NCBI GenBank assembly: GCA_030535605.1
Contig: JAUNRQ010000022.1
Coordinates: 1 to 39,624, forward strand
Source of the DNA: Pseudoxanthomonas suwonensis
Lineage (GTDB): Bacteria; Pseudomonadota; Gammaproteobacteria; Xanthomonadales; Xanthomonadaceae
Length of the DNA: 39,624 nucleotides
Direction of reading: 5' to 3'
Shown: positions 8,703-17,325 of the stretch, piece after piece
How positions within the stretch are numbered: the stretch's first letter is position 1
How the letters are laid out: every line of letters begins with the position of its first letter
Made by a program: the position numbers and the translations under genes
The notes under the pieces: model-generated
What the model was told of the DNA's origin: nothing
What the model saw: only the letters and a program-made list of their open reading frames with translations
The model's database searches: none

Positions 8703-10790
8703 TCAGCGCCCGCGCGGCAGGTTGTATTCCTTGATCCAGCGCTTGACCTCGCCGTACCAGAAGATCGAGTTCTGCGGCTTCAGGATCCAGTGGTTCTCGT
8801 TCGGGAAGTAGACGAAGCGCGTGGGCACGCCGCGGTTGAGCAGCGTGTGATACAGCTCGATGCCGTGGTTCACCGGCACCCGCAGGTCGCTCTGACCGTG
8901 GATCACCAGCGTCGGCGTGTTGAAGCCACCGGCACCGTAGTGCGGCGAGTTGCGGCGCATCACCTCGAAGTTGCCCTCTTCCCAGAAGCCGCCGAACCGC
9001 GGGGTCACCGAAGAAAAGTCCGCCGCGTACTGGGTGTAGAGGTTGTACACGCCGGCATGGTTGATCAGCGCGTTGAACGGGTGCGGGCGCCCCAGTACCA
9101 CCGACGTCAGGTAACCGCCGTAGCTGGCACCACCAGCGACCATGCGGGTTTCATCGATCCATGGCTGCGCGGCGAACCAGTCGGCCGCCTTGATCACGTC
9201 CTGCCACGGCTGCTCGGCCCAGTCCGGGTTGATGGAATCGGTGAAGGCCTGGCCGAAGCCGGAGCTGCCGTGGAAGTTCGGCCACGCGGTGACGTAGCCC
9301 CAGCTGGAGAACACCTGCGCGTTCCAGCGGAAGCTCATGCCATCAGTGATCGCGCTGTGCGGCCCGCCATGGATCAGCAGGAACAGCGGGTAGGTTTTCG
9401 AGCGGTCAAAGCCCGGTGGATAGTTGATCCACATCTGGATCGGCGCGCCGTTGGCACCGGTGTAGGTGACCGATTCGTAGCTGCCCATGTCGGTATCGGC
9501 CAGCAGCGCGTCATTGACCGTGGACAGCTTGTCTGCGCGACCGTTGCGCGAATCGATCCGCACCAGCGTCGGCGGCTCGACGAAGGATTGGCGGATGCCG
9601 ACAAGCCATTCGTCATTGGCCACCGCCAGTTGGCCGAACGAGGTGTCGCCGGTCACCGCACGCGGTGCACCGGACAGTGGCAGCTCGTACACGCGCACGG
9701 TGCCGGCATCGTCGATGGCGCCATACAGGCGCTGGCTGTCTGCCGCCCACACCAGATTGGCGGCACTGCGATCCCAGTCGGCGAACAACTCGCGGATGCT
9801 GCCCTCACCGCGGTCGTGGATCATCAGCCGGCCCTGGTCGGCGTAGAAGCCGGGGATGCGCTGCTGCACGAAGGCCAGCAAGCGACCATCGGGGCTGTAA
9901 CGGGGGTTGCCGTCACCGGCCGGGTTGTCGGCAGTCAGGTTTCGCGGGCTTCCCCGAGGGGTGCCGTCGGCGTCCAGCGCCAGCAGGAACACGTCGCGGT
10001 TGCTGGCGTTGGCAGCGCTCGCGGTGTCGGCCACGAAGGCCAGTTCACGGCCGTCCGGTGCCAGGTCGAACAGGCTGTCGGTACCCTGCACCGAGCTGCG
10101 TGGCAGTGCGCGTCCACCGGGCTGGGTCAGGCCACGCACGCCGGCGTTGCCCGCGGTGTTGTCGATGGCAACGCTGAACACGTGGAACTGGCGCTCGTCC
10201 AGGAACTGGTCCCATGCCGTGACCGGACCGTTCTCGAACACCCGGCCGGTCATCTTCGCGTCCTTGCGCTGGTCCAGGCGAGCGCCCTGCCCGTCCAGCG
10301 GCAGATCCTCGAACACGCGCGAGACGAAGGCGATGCGCCGGCTGTCGCCGAACCAGCGCAGGCTCTGCACGCCGGTGGCCAAGGCCGTCAGCCGACGCGC
10401 CTCGCCACCGCCCACCGGCATCACGTACAGCTGCGCGGCCTTGTCCTCGCCACGTCGCGAGGTGAACGCCAGCCAGCGCCCGTCGGGGCTGACGGTCGGC
10501 GCGCCATCCTTGCCGGAATCGGTCATCCGGCGCTCGCCGCTGCCGTCGATGTTCCACGTCCAAAGATCGGTCAGCGCCTCGTCCCCGGGCACGTCGAAGC
10601 GGGTGACCGGCGCGATCACGCGCGCGCCGTCAGGCGTGATGGCCGGCGCGCCGATGCGCTGCAACTGCCAGCTGCGTTCGGCACTGAAGGGTTGCTTGCC
10701 TGTGGCCTGCACCTGTGGCGCCACGGCCAGCGCGGCAAACAGCAACAGCAACCCCGTGCACGCGGGCAACGCGGTGGAACGTCGAAGCAT
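8703..10790 (-). CDS. Exported S9 family (prolyl-oligopeptidase/acylaminoacyl-peptidase-like) peptidase
   Basis: The 695-residue serine peptidase has an N-terminal signal peptide (hydrophobic LLLLFAALAVAP..., cleavage near residue 29) and is expected in the periplasm. WD40/TolB-like beta-propeller repeats fill residues about 40-420 (APTVSPDGRWLAFTS, NPRYSPDGRLLAFV). The alpha/beta-hydrolase domain follows, with the nucleophile Ser556 in GGASYGGY, Asp635 in GQSDLRVP and His667 in NENHW, a complete triad in the usual S9 order. GGGGAGA stands just before the ATG. Related Xanthomonad enzymes cleave dipeptides or short peptides; the exact specificity is not visible. It is divergent from the flavoprotein gene. 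Confidence 0.93.
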   Translation of the reverse strand: MLRRSTALPACTGLLLLFAALAVAPQVQATGKQPFSAERSWQLQRIGAPAITPDGARVIAPVTRFDVPGDEALTDLWTWNIDGSGERRMTDSGKDGAPTVSPDGRWLAFTSRRGEDKAAQLYVMPVGGGEARRLTALATGVQSLRWFGDSRRIAFVSRVFEDLPLDGQGARLDQRKDAKMTGRVFENGPVTAWDQFLDERQFHVFSVAIDNTAGNAGVRGLTQPGGRALPRSSVQGTDSLFDLAPDGRELAFVADTASAANASNRDVFLLALDADGTPRGSPRNLTADNPAGDGNPRYSPDGRLLAFVQQRIPGFYADQGRLMIHDRGEGSIRELFADWDRSAANLVWAADSQRLYGAIDDAGTVRVYELPLSGAPRAVTGDTSFGQLAVANDEWLVGIRQSFVEPPTLVRIDSRNGRADKLSTVNDALLADTDMGSYESVTYTGANGAPIQMWINYPPGFDRSKTYPLFLLIHGGPHSAITDGMSFRWNAQVFSSWGYVTAWPNFHGSSGFGQAFTDSINPDWAEQPWQDVIKAADWFAAQPWIDETRMVAGGASYGGYLTSVVLGRPHPFNALINHAGVYNLYTQYAADFSSVTPRFGGFWEEGNFEVMRRNSPHYGAGGFNTPTLVIHGQSDLRVPVNHGIELYHTLLNRGVPTRFVYFPNENHWILKPQNSIFWYGEVKRWIKEYNLPRGR

Positions 10791-10852
10791 CGGTTTCTCC
10801 CCGGTCGATGGACAACCCCGTCATCATGCCCCATTCCAGCGACAATGCCCGG

Positions 10853-12037
10853 ATGGAAACGGCCTGGGACAGCATCATCATCGGCGGCGGCGCAGCGGGG
10901 CTGATGTGCGCGATCACCGCCGGCCAGCGCGGCCGCAAGGTGCTGGTGATCGAGCATGCCGAGCGCATCGGCAAGAAGATCCTGATGTCCGGCGGCGGGC
11001 GCTGCAACTTCACCAACACCGGCACCACGCCCGCACAGTACCTGTCGGCCAACCCCCACTTCTGCAAGTCGGCGCTGGCGCGCTACACGCCGGCGGATTT
11101 CATCGCGATGGTGGAACGCCACGGCATCGCCTATCACGAGAAGGAACTGGGCCAGCTGTTCTGCGACGAGTCCGGCAAGCAGATCGTGCGGATGCTGGCG
11201 GACGAGTGCGAATGGGCCGGCGTGACCATCCAGACCGGATGCACGGTGCAGTCGCTGCGGCGGGAGGACTCCGGAGATTTCGTGCTGGAAACCAGTCAAG
11301 GACGGCAGACCTGCGCCTCGCTGGTGGTGGCCAGTGGCGGATTGTCGATCCCGCGCATGGGCGCCACCGGGTTCGGCTTCGATCTGGCCCGGCAGTTCGG
11401 CCATGCCGTGCTTCCCACCCGTTCCGGGCTGGTGCCGCTGACGCTGTCCGGCATCCACCTTGAACGGGTTGCCGATCTCAGCGGGTTGTCACTGCCGGTT
11501 CAGGCGCGAGCGACCGGACCCGCCTTCCGCAATGCGATGCTGCTGACCCATCGCGGCCTCAGCGGACCGGCCATCCTGCAGGTGTCTTCCTATTGGCGCG
11601 AAGGCGAGCCGTTGCACATCGACCTGCTCCCTGGCAAGGACGCCTTGGACCTGCTGCAACACTGGCAGCACCAGCGCCGCAATGCGCAACTGCAGACCCT
11701 GCTCGCCGAGGTCCTGCCCAAGCGCTTTGCCCAGCGCCTGTGCGAGCACTGGCTGGACAGCCGACCGATGCGCCAGTACACGCCGAAAGAGTTGACCACC
11801 GTGGCCGACACCCTGCGCAAGTGGCCGATCAATGCCAGCGGCACGGAAGGCTACCGTACCGCTGAAGTCACGCTGGGCGGGGTGGATACCGACGGCTTGT
11901 CCTCCAGCACGATGATGTCCCGCACCGTGCCCGGCCTGTCCTTCATCGGGGAAGTCGTGGACGTCACCGGCTGGCTGGGCGGCTACAACTTCCAATGGGC
12001 CTGGGCGTCGGGGCACGCGGCCGGGATGGTGGTGTAG
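10853..12037 (+). CDS. YhiN/HI0933 family NAD(P)/FAD-dependent oxidoreductase
   Basis: This 394-residue flavoprotein belongs to the HI0933/YhiN (BaiN-like) group, whose physiological substrates are mostly unknown. The dinucleotide-binding start DSIIIGGGAAGLMCAI, the SGGGRCNFTN block that follows, ASGGLSIPRMGATG in the middle, and the C-terminal FAD region GEVVDVTGWLGGYNFQWAWASG are all characteristic. Its length is close to that of the E. coli protein. Start choice is uncertain: in-frame ATGs exist at 10808, 10826 and 10853, none with a clear ribosome site; the last fits the family best because the Rossmann strand follows at once. Confidence 0.9.
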   Translation: METAWDSIIIGGGAAGLMCAITAGQRGRKVLVIEHAERIGKKILMSGGGRCNFTNTGTTPAQYLSANPHFCKSALARYTPADFIAMVERHGIAYHEKELGQLFCDESGKQIVRMLADECEWAGVTIQTGCTVQSLRREDSGDFVLETSQGRQTCASLVVASGGLSIPRMGATGFGFDLARQFGHAVLPTRSGLVPLTLSGIHLERVADLSGLSLPVQARATGPAFRNAMLLTHRGLSGPAILQVSSYWREGEPLHIDLLPGKDALDLLQHWQHQRRNAQLQTLLAEVLPKRFAQRLCEHWLDSRPMRQYTPKELTTVADTLRKWPINASGTEGYRTAEVTLGGVDTDGLSSSTMMSRTVPGLSFIGEVVDVTGWLGGYNFQWAWASGHAAGMVV

Positions 12038-12106
12038 CCGTCTTCCTGAAGCCGCATCCTGCCGTGCAGAGTCGACGGGTGCTCGCGGGGAGCAGGCGAT
12101 CCGGCC

Positions 12107-12283
12107 TCAGAGCCACATCACCCGCACGAATTCCGCGGGCGTCACCCAGCCCAGGTAAGGTGCGAGCAGCCACCAGCCGGCGATCAGCAGGCCGGTGAAG
12201 GCCACGATCTTCAGCAACGCGCCGACCACCTTGAAGGCCATCCACGCAAACAGCACGACCAGCACGATCCCCAGCCAGGTCAT
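12107..12283 (-). CDS. Small membrane protein of 58 residues, coupled to trhO-like gene
   Basis: A short open frame begins at the ATG that overlaps the stop codon of the upstream TrhO-like gene (ATGA, four bases shared), so it should be translated by coupling. The product is very hydrophobic: it starts MTWLGIVLVVLFAWMAFKVV, continues through LLKIVAFTGLLIAGWWLL and ends in AEFVRVMWL. This fits two closely spaced membrane helices with lysines between and within them. I recognise no family. The overlap, the membrane profile and the absence of a better frame support a real gene; expression is not shown by the sequence. Confidence 0.65.
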   Translation of the reverse strand: MTWLGIVLVVLFAWMAFKVVGALLKIVAFTGLLIAGWWLLAPYLGWVTPAEFVRVMWL

Positions 12284-13050
12284 GACGCCGGCCCCGACGG
12301 CACGACCGGTGCCGCAGGCTCGTCACGAAGCGGCTTCAGGGTCGGATCCAGCGCAATGCGCTCGTCGAAGACGAAGCAGCCGCCCTCGTAGCCGTCGCCA
12401 CCGACCTGCTCGAAGTAACGCAGGATGCCGCCTTCCAGCTGCAGCACGTCGTCGATGCCGGCCTCGCGCATCCACGGCGCGGCCTTCTCGCAACGGATGC
12501 CGCCCGTGCAGAAGCTGACAACGGTACTGCCGCACAACTCCTCGCGCATGGCCTCCACCGCGACCGGCAGGTCGTTGAAATTGTCGATCGGCAACGTCCG
12601 GGCACCGGCGAACGTGCCGTAGGCGACTTCTTCGCGATTGCGCGTGTCCAGCAACACCAGCGGGCGTCCGGCATCGTCCTGCCCGGCAGCGATCCACCGC
12701 TGCAGGGTGGTCGCGGCCACCGCCGGTGCACGCGAGGGGCCAACGCCGGCAGCACGTCCGCCGAAGGGAACGATTTCACGCTTGCGCTTGATCTTCAGCC
12801 GTGCGAACGGAACGTGCCGGCTCCAGCTTTCCTTGGCGAGGATGTCGGCAAAGCGCGCATCATCACGCAGCACGCCGAGGAAACCGCGCACGGCAGATTC
12901 GTCGCCGGCAAGGAACAGGTTGATGCCCTCCGGGGCGATGAGCACCGTGCCGCGCAACCCGCGTGCCTGCGCAGCCTGCTCCAGCACCGCTGCCAGCGCG
13001 TCGCGGTCATCGACGGGAACGAAGTGGTAAGCGGCGATGTTGAGGATCAT
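12280..13050 (-). CDS. trhO: Rhodanese-domain protein, TrhO-like tRNA uridine(34) hydroxylase
   Basis: TrhO (YceA family) uses oxygen to hydroxylate uridine 34 in certain tRNAs, a step toward 5-methoxy- or oxyacetyl-uridine. The 256-residue product has the N-terminal UPF0176-type domain (AAYHFVPVDD...GTVLIAPEGINLFLAG) and a rhodanese domain from about residue 115 with the active loop FCTGGIRCEKA (catalytic Cys near 197). It then continues QLEGGILRYFEQVGG and CFVFDERIALDP, which are strongly conserved in the family. It is shorter than E. coli TrhO (about 350 residues), ending soon after FDERIALDP. The ATG at 13050 is the only sensible start. The downstream 58-residue membrane gene overlaps its stop. 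Confidence 0.82.
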   Translation of the reverse strand: MILNIAAYHFVPVDDRDALAAVLEQAAQARGLRGTVLIAPEGINLFLAGDESAVRGFLGVLRDDARFADILAKESWSRHVPFARLKIKRKREIVPFGGRAAGVGPSRAPAVAATTLQRWIAAGQDDAGRPLVLLDTRNREEVAYGTFAGARTLPIDNFNDLPVAVEAMREELCGSTVVSFCTGGIRCEKAAPWMREAGIDDVLQLEGGILRYFEQVGGDGYEGGCFVFDERIALDPTLKPLRDEPAAPVVPSGPAS

Positions 13051-13193
13051 GCGCGGGAACCGCCGGCAACCCCGCTGCCGTCAGCAGAGGGGTTCGAACC
13101 GCACTGCGGTCCGGGTGGAAAGGAGGCTGCCAATTGTGCCCGCATTCGGACGACCGGCGCAGCTTTCCCTGGCGGGAGCACATGCGCTTTCGA

Positions 13194-13213
13194 CCTCTCC
13201 CGGAGGGGAGAGG
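13194..13213. repeat. Palindromic intergenic element, CCTCTCCC/GGGAGAGG type
   Basis: A perfect eight-base stem, CCTCTCCC with GGGAGAGG, encloses a GGAG loop. The stem can extend outward after one unpaired A through TTTCG/CGAAA. It lies between the M17 and TrhO-like genes. The same arms recur at 39480-39501, with similar flanking bases (GCGCTT on the left in both), so this is a dispersed repeat rather than chance. It has no T-run. Confidence 0.7.
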
Positions 13214-13228
13214 CGAAAACGCGGGTAC

Positions 13229-14764
13229 TCAGCGGCCTTCGTGGTTGTCGCGGACCCACTGGTCCAGCAGGCGCACGCCGTAGGCGGTTGCGCCAGCCGG
13301 AACGGTGGCGCTGCCGCCGGACTCGACCCACGCCATGCCGGCGATGTCCAGATGGGCCCACGGCGTCGCACGGTCCACCCATTCGCCAATGAACCACGCG
13401 GCGGTACCGGAGCCCGGGCCGCCACCGCCGTTGCGCATGTCGGCGATCGGCGAGGCCAGGCGCGGGCCGTAGGAGTCCAGCAGCGGCATGCGCCAGACCT
13501 GTTCCCCGCTCTGGCGGCCGGCGCGTTCCAGCTGCGTTGCCAGGGTGTCGTCACGGGTGAACAACCCGGCGAAGTCCGGACCCAGGGCGGTGACGATGCT
13601 GCCGGTCAGGGTGGCGATGTCGATGATCGCGCGCGGCTTGTCCTGGCGCTGCACGTACCACAGTGCATCCACCAGCACCATGCGGCCTTCGGCGTCGGTG
13701 CTCATGACCTCGTAGGTCTTGCCCGACGCGGTGGTGATGACGTCCCCCGGACGGCCGGCTGTACCGGAAGGCATGTTCTCGGCGAGCGCGGCCACCGCCA
13801 CGGCATTGACCGGGGCACGGCGCGCGGCCAGCCCCAGCACGGTGGCCGAGGCCACCGCGGCGCCGGTCATGTCGTACTTCATCCGCCACATGTTGGACGA
13901 CGGCTTGATCGAGATGCCGCCGGTATCGAAGGTGATGCCCTTGCCGACGAAGGCCACCGGCGCGTCGCCGCTGCGACCGCCGTTGTAGCGGATCACCAGC
14001 ATCCGCGGCGGGCGGGCACTGCCCTGACCCACTGCCAGGATGCTGCCCATGCCCAGTCGCTGCATGGCGGGGACATCCAGCACCTCGATGGTGACCGGCA
14101 GGCCGCGGGCCTGCTCGCGCACGCGCTCGACGAAACTCTCCGGATAGATGGTATTGGCCGGCTCGGTCACCAGATCGCGGGCGAAGGCAACGGCATTGGC
14201 GGTCGGCTGCCAATGGCTGCTGAAGTCGCTTCCGGCACCGTTGCCGGCGGCGCTGCGAATGACCAGTTCGCCAGTGGAGGCCGGCGCCGCGTCTTCGCCG
14301 CCGGTACGGTAGCGGTCGAAGCGGTACTGGCCCAGCTGGGCGCCGAAGGCCAGCTGCGAGGCCGCGCCCGGTTCGCTGCCGTCCCACACCAGATCGACGC
14401 GCGGCGTCTTGCTGCGCGCGAACTGCTGCGCGACGCTGCCACCCACGTCACGCATCGTCCCGGCGTCGGCAGTGCCGGTCCCGGTGCCGATCACCAGCAG
14501 ACGGTCATAGCCGCCGAAGCCCGGCAGGTCCAGGCGGCTGCCCTTGCGGCCGGTGAACCCGGCGGCCTCGGCAGCACGGCGCAACGCACCACCGCTGGCG
14601 GCGTCGATCCGGGCGAAGCTCTGGCCCTGCAACCCCTGCGATGCGGTGATGGCAAGGCTGCCGGAGGCAGGCACGGCGGGGGCATCGAAACTCAGGGTGC
14701 GCTGTGCCAGCGCCGGACCGCAGCCCAGCATCAGGGCGGCGGCAAGCAGGAAGGAACGGGTCAT
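13229..14764 (-). CDS. Exported leucyl aminopeptidase (M17 family)
   Basis: This 511-residue metallopeptidase removes N-terminal amino acids from peptides. Unlike cytosolic PepA it starts with a signal peptide (FLLAAALMLGCGPALA-Q), so a periplasmic or secreted role is inferred. The M17 metal-binding residues are complete: VGKGITFDTGGISIKPSS near residues 275-290, KYDMTGA, and STDAEGR near 356 (the usual form is NTDAEGR). The C-terminus contains PWAHLDIAGMAW, also typical. GGAGAGG lies immediately upstream of the ATG. The N-terminal third is divergent, as in other exported Xanthomonad M17 enzymes. It may complement the exported M14 and S9 peptidases nearby in peptide scavenging. Confidence 0.92.
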   Translation of the reverse strand: MTRSFLLAAALMLGCGPALAQRTLSFDAPAVPASGSLAITASQGLQGQSFARIDAASGGALRRAAEAAGFTGRKGSRLDLPGFGGYDRLLVIGTGTGTADAGTMRDVGGSVAQQFARSKTPRVDLVWDGSEPGAASQLAFGAQLGQYRFDRYRTGGEDAAPASTGELVIRSAAGNGAGSDFSSHWQPTANAVAFARDLVTEPANTIYPESFVERVREQARGLPVTIEVLDVPAMQRLGMGSILAVGQGSARPPRMLVIRYNGGRSGDAPVAFVGKGITFDTGGISIKPSSNMWRMKYDMTGAAVASATVLGLAARRAPVNAVAVAALAENMPSGTAGRPGDVITTASGKTYEVMSTDAEGRMVLVDALWYVQRQDKPRAIIDIATLTGSIVTALGPDFAGLFTRDDTLATQLERAGRQSGEQVWRMPLLDSYGPRLASPIADMRNGGGGPGSGTAAWFIGEWVDRATPWAHLDIAGMAWVESGGSATVPAGATAYGVRLLDQWVRDNHEGR

Positions 14765-14897
14765 GGCCTCTCCGGCAGGTCAAGTGTTGGTCAACGAAAT
14801 ACTGTAACCATCCCCGCACCAGCCGCCGTGGGCCGTTCGTCATGGGCAAGGCGTCATGGGCACGAACTCACGCCCGCAACGCCGCAGTTCACCGGCC

Positions 14898-15266
14898 TCA
14901 ACGGCTGGACAGCCACCATGCAGGCACGAGCAGCAACGCCAGCAGCAGCACGATGCCGACGATGCTCAGCACGACCTTGACCGGATCGTCCCGGAACAGA
15001 TCGGCAAAGGTCTCGGCACTGCCATCTTCCAGCGCCTGCGCACGGGCCTCGCGTGCGCGCTGGGCACGCTGCCGCTGGTAGGCATCCATCAGTTGCCGCG
15101 CCTTGGCAAACTCACCCGCGTCGCGAATCCAGATGCCGCCGTGCGAGATGCCGAACGGGCTCGGACGGGTTTCGTACCAGTCGATCCGGTTCTCGTCGAG
15201 GAAGCGGCGTATGTCCTCGGCCTCGTCGTCCGGGACGTGGCGCAGGTTGAGCAGTCGCTTGGCCAT
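14898..15266 (-). CDS. DUF6164 family small membrane protein
   Basis: The 122-residue product starts MAKRLLNLRHVPDDEAEDI, a pattern I recall for DUF6164, a small family of unknown function found in gammaproteobacteria. The first 55 residues are soluble and charged (IRRFLDENRIDWYETRPSPFGISHGGIWI); an Arg/Ala-rich, probably helical stretch follows; the C-terminus has one membrane helix (VVLSIVGIVLLLALLLVPAWWL). The start lacks a ribosome site, but TATCAT lies exactly six bases upstream, which suggests a leaderless mRNA. A longer frame upstream (to 15311) is therefore unlikely to be translated. Confidence 0.8.
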   Translation of the reverse strand: MAKRLLNLRHVPDDEAEDIRRFLDENRIDWYETRPSPFGISHGGIWIRDAGEFAKARQLMDAYQRQRAQRAREARAQALEDGSAETFADLFRDDPVKVVLSIVGIVLLLALLLVPAWWLSSR

Positions 15267-15272
15267 GCCGGC

Positions 15273-15278
15273 ATGATA
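15273..15278 (-). promoter_or_regulatory. Candidate -10 box (TATCAT) for the DUF6164 gene
   Basis: TATCAT on the minus strand matches five of six consensus -10 bases. Only six bases separate it from the ATG, so transcription would start at or next to the start codon. No convincing -35 hexamer was found. Confidence 0.35.
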
Positions 15279-15338
15279 CGGCCCGCCGGTGCCACCGACC
15301 GTCCCGTCCACCCTGGCGCAAGCAGGCGCTGGCCCGGG

Positions 15339-15974
15339 TCAGCGCTTGCCGGTGACCGCGCGTCGCAGGTTGGCGCGGGCGGCGGCATCCAGCCGGGCGT
15401 GGAAGAAGTCCCCCAGGTAGATCCGCTCGCGTGCCAGCAGGCCCTTGAGGAACGCCCGCCGCTTGATCCGGAACAGCCAGCCCGGCACTACCGGGCGGTA
15501 TTCCGCGGCGATGGCGGCATCATACGCATCGAAACGTCGCGCGTCTGCACCTAGGATGGCCATGTCGCAATCCAGCAGGTTGCGCGCGTCTTCGGGATGC
15601 GGATCGTCGTCGAAGTCGGCCGGCACCAGTTGCCCGTGACGTGCGGTCAGCTCGATCAGGGCGGCGACCCGGATGGCATCGAGGCCCCGGTCGCCGAGCC
15701 AGCGGCCGATGCAATCGCGGGCAAACTGCGCCGAACGCGCCTCGTTGTCGCTGCGGCCGGGCTCGTGGATGGCATCGTGGAACAACAACGCCAGCCAGGT
15801 TTCGCGCGGCTGTGCCCAACCCGGCCCATCGGCGACGCTTTGCCAGTGCCCCAACACCTCCGCCACGTGGTCGAGCCCGTGGTAGGCGCGGGCCGGCGTC
15901 GCATGGGCGCGCTTCACCGCCTCCATCAGGCCGTCGGGCAACGACAACGCAGCGGGGGGCGGCGGAAGAGTCAC
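15339..15974 (-). CDS. HD-domain protein (predicted metal-dependent phosphohydrolase)
   Basis: The 211-residue protein contains HD-family landmarks in order: RAYHGLDHVAEVL near residue 30, LALLFHDAIHEPGRSDNEARS near residue 65, and LLDCDMAILG near residue 140, where the last Asp would complete the metal site. Xanthomonad homologues are often annotated only as an HD-domain or 'NMDA receptor subunit-like' protein, the latter a misnomer. Substrate unknown. I used the GTG at 15974 because the family begins shortly before the YHxxxH segment; an ATG at 16001 would add nine residues. It is divergent from the HPF-like gene. Confidence 0.78.
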   Translation of the reverse strand: MTLPPPPAALSLPDGLMEAVKRAHATPARAYHGLDHVAEVLGHWQSVADGPGWAQPRETWLALLFHDAIHEPGRSDNEARSAQFARDCIGRWLGDRGLDAIRVAALIELTARHGQLVPADFDDDPHPEDARNLLDCDMAILGADARRFDAYDAAIAAEYRPVVPGWLFRIKRRAFLKGLLARERIYLGDFFHARLDAAARANLRRAVTGKR

Positions 15975-16074
15975 GACACCAGCCTGACATGCGCCGGGCA
16001 TGATGGGAACCGGAACTTTCCGCCGCCGGGCCGCGTCCAACCCGGCATCACCCACATGACTCGAGGAACCGTGC

Positions 16075-16395
16075 ATGAAAATCCAGCTCAATACCGACAA
16101 CAACGTCCAGGGTGACGCCTCGCTGCAACGCCATGCGGAGGAAACCGTCACCAGCATCCTGGAGCGTTTCGCCGACCGCATCACCCGGGTGGAGGTGCAC
16201 GTGCACGACGACAACGGTCGCGACCGCACCGGCGAGGGCCTGGACAAGCACTGCACCATCGAGGCGCGGCTGAACAACATGCAGCCCTTGACCGCCAGCG
16301 ACAGCGCCAATGACGTCTCCAGCGCCGTGACCGGCGCGGCGCGCAAGCTGCAACGGGTGATCGAGACCGCGGTCGGCAAGCTCTCCACCCACTGA
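16075..16395 (+). CDS. HPF/RaiA family ribosome-associated protein
   Basis: The 106-residue protein has the beta-alpha-beta-beta-beta-alpha layout of ribosome hibernation factors: MKIQLNTDNNV, an amphipathic helix with ETVTSILERFADRITRVEVHVHDDN, then CTIEARL and a final helix (GAARKLQRVIETAVGKL). Such proteins bind the 30S decoding site and keep idle ribosomes inactive. It lacks the C-terminal dimerisation domain of long HPF, so it is of the short type. It is not next to rpoN, where the main hpf gene of proteobacteria usually lies, so this may be a second, stress-related copy. GAGGAA is six bases before the ATG. Confidence 0.85.
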   Translation: MKIQLNTDNNVQGDASLQRHAEETVTSILERFADRITRVEVHVHDDNGRDRTGEGLDKHCTIEARLNNMQPLTASDSANDVSSAVTGAARKLQRVIETAVGKLSTH

Positions 16396-16449
16396 GCTTG
16401 CTTGCAGCACAACCGCGGGTGCTTGCCACGCCGCCCGCCTGCGCTTGCT

Positions 16450-17268
16450 TCAGTCGCGCGGCGATTGCTGCCGCAAGGCGTCCGCGACGCGCACGAACAC
16501 GTCGTGCAACTCCCGTGCTCCGCGGCGTGACACACCCGCGCGGGCCCGGGACGGGTCGAATGTCGCTGGCCACGACGTGCCGGCGTGCCAGCCGAACGCC
16601 ACCTGGTTGCGCATCGTCGGCTCCGGCAGCAACAGCAGGCGCTTGCCGAAGCTGCGTCGCAGCCGTGCCAGATGCGGTGCCAGCTCCGGCGCGTACAGAT
16701 TGCTGGCCATCGCGCCGCCGGGGGCCAGTGCGGCATGGCAGGCGTCGTGGAACCCTTGCGTGGCCAGCGCGGCGGGAATCCCCTGCTCGTCGTAGCCATC
16801 GACCAGCAGCAGGTCGTAGCGTCCGGGACACTGCTGCACAAACCGTGCACCGTCGCCTTCGATGACCGTCAACCGGGCATCGTCATCGGGAATGCGGAAA
16901 CGTCGGCGCATGGCGATGACGTGCGGATTGATCTCCACCACCTCGATGCACGCCGCGGGCAGGTGTCGATGGCACCACTTGACCTGCGAGCCGCCGCCAA
17001 GACCGATGATGCCGATGCGTCGGGGATCGGGCCGCAGCAGCAGCGCACCAAGCATGGTGCGCGTGTACGGCACGAACAGGCGGTCGGGGGCCAGTCGCAG
17101 CATCCGGCTCTGTGTCACGCCCTCGGCGAAGCCGATCTCGCGCAGCCGCCAGCCGCGATCGATCACCTTCGGCGGACGCATCGCAACCGGGCACCCGTCG
17201 TCCGCGCCCTCACCCGTCTGCCGGGTCGTTGCCTCGCCCCGACGCCACCACCGCCAACCGTTCTTCAT
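16450..17268 (-). CDS. Spermidine synthase-like methyltransferase-fold protein
   Basis: The product of 272 residues has a Rossmann fold of the SpeE type: IGIIGLGGGSQVKWCHRHLP (nucleotide loop), VVEINPHVIAMRRRF, VIEGDGARFV and YDLLLVDGYDEQGIPAAL. These match the spermidine synthase-like proteins that use decarboxylated SAM or SAM. The usual aminopropyltransferase substrate residues are not obvious, so true polyamine synthesis is uncertain. The first 35 residues are basic and low in complexity. GGAG lies five bases before the ATG at 17268, which decides the start over the upstream ATG at 17286. It is divergent from the small lipoprotein gene by 57 bases. Confidence 0.78.
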   Translation of the reverse strand: MKNGWRWWRRGEATTRQTGEGADDGCPVAMRPPKVIDRGWRLREIGFAEGVTQSRMLRLAPDRLFVPYTRTMLGALLLRPDPRRIGIIGLGGGSQVKWCHRHLPAACIEVVEINPHVIAMRRRFRIPDDDARLTVIEGDGARFVQQCPGRYDLLLVDGYDEQGIPAALATQGFHDACHAALAPGGAMASNLYAPELAPHLARLRRSFGKRLLLLPEPTMRNQVAFGWHAGTSWPATFDPSRARAGVSRRGARELHDVFVRVADALRQQSPRD

Positions 17269-17325
17269 CCGCACTCCATCGGCCATCGTGCAATTATCAC
17301 CGTGGTCCGCCGTCCGGAGAGCGCC

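Noticed and set aside
8667-10904. Open frame of 745 codons antisense to the S9 peptidase gene
   Set aside because: The opposite strand has a complete S9 domain set with catalytic triad; this frame has no recognisable domain or ribosome site.
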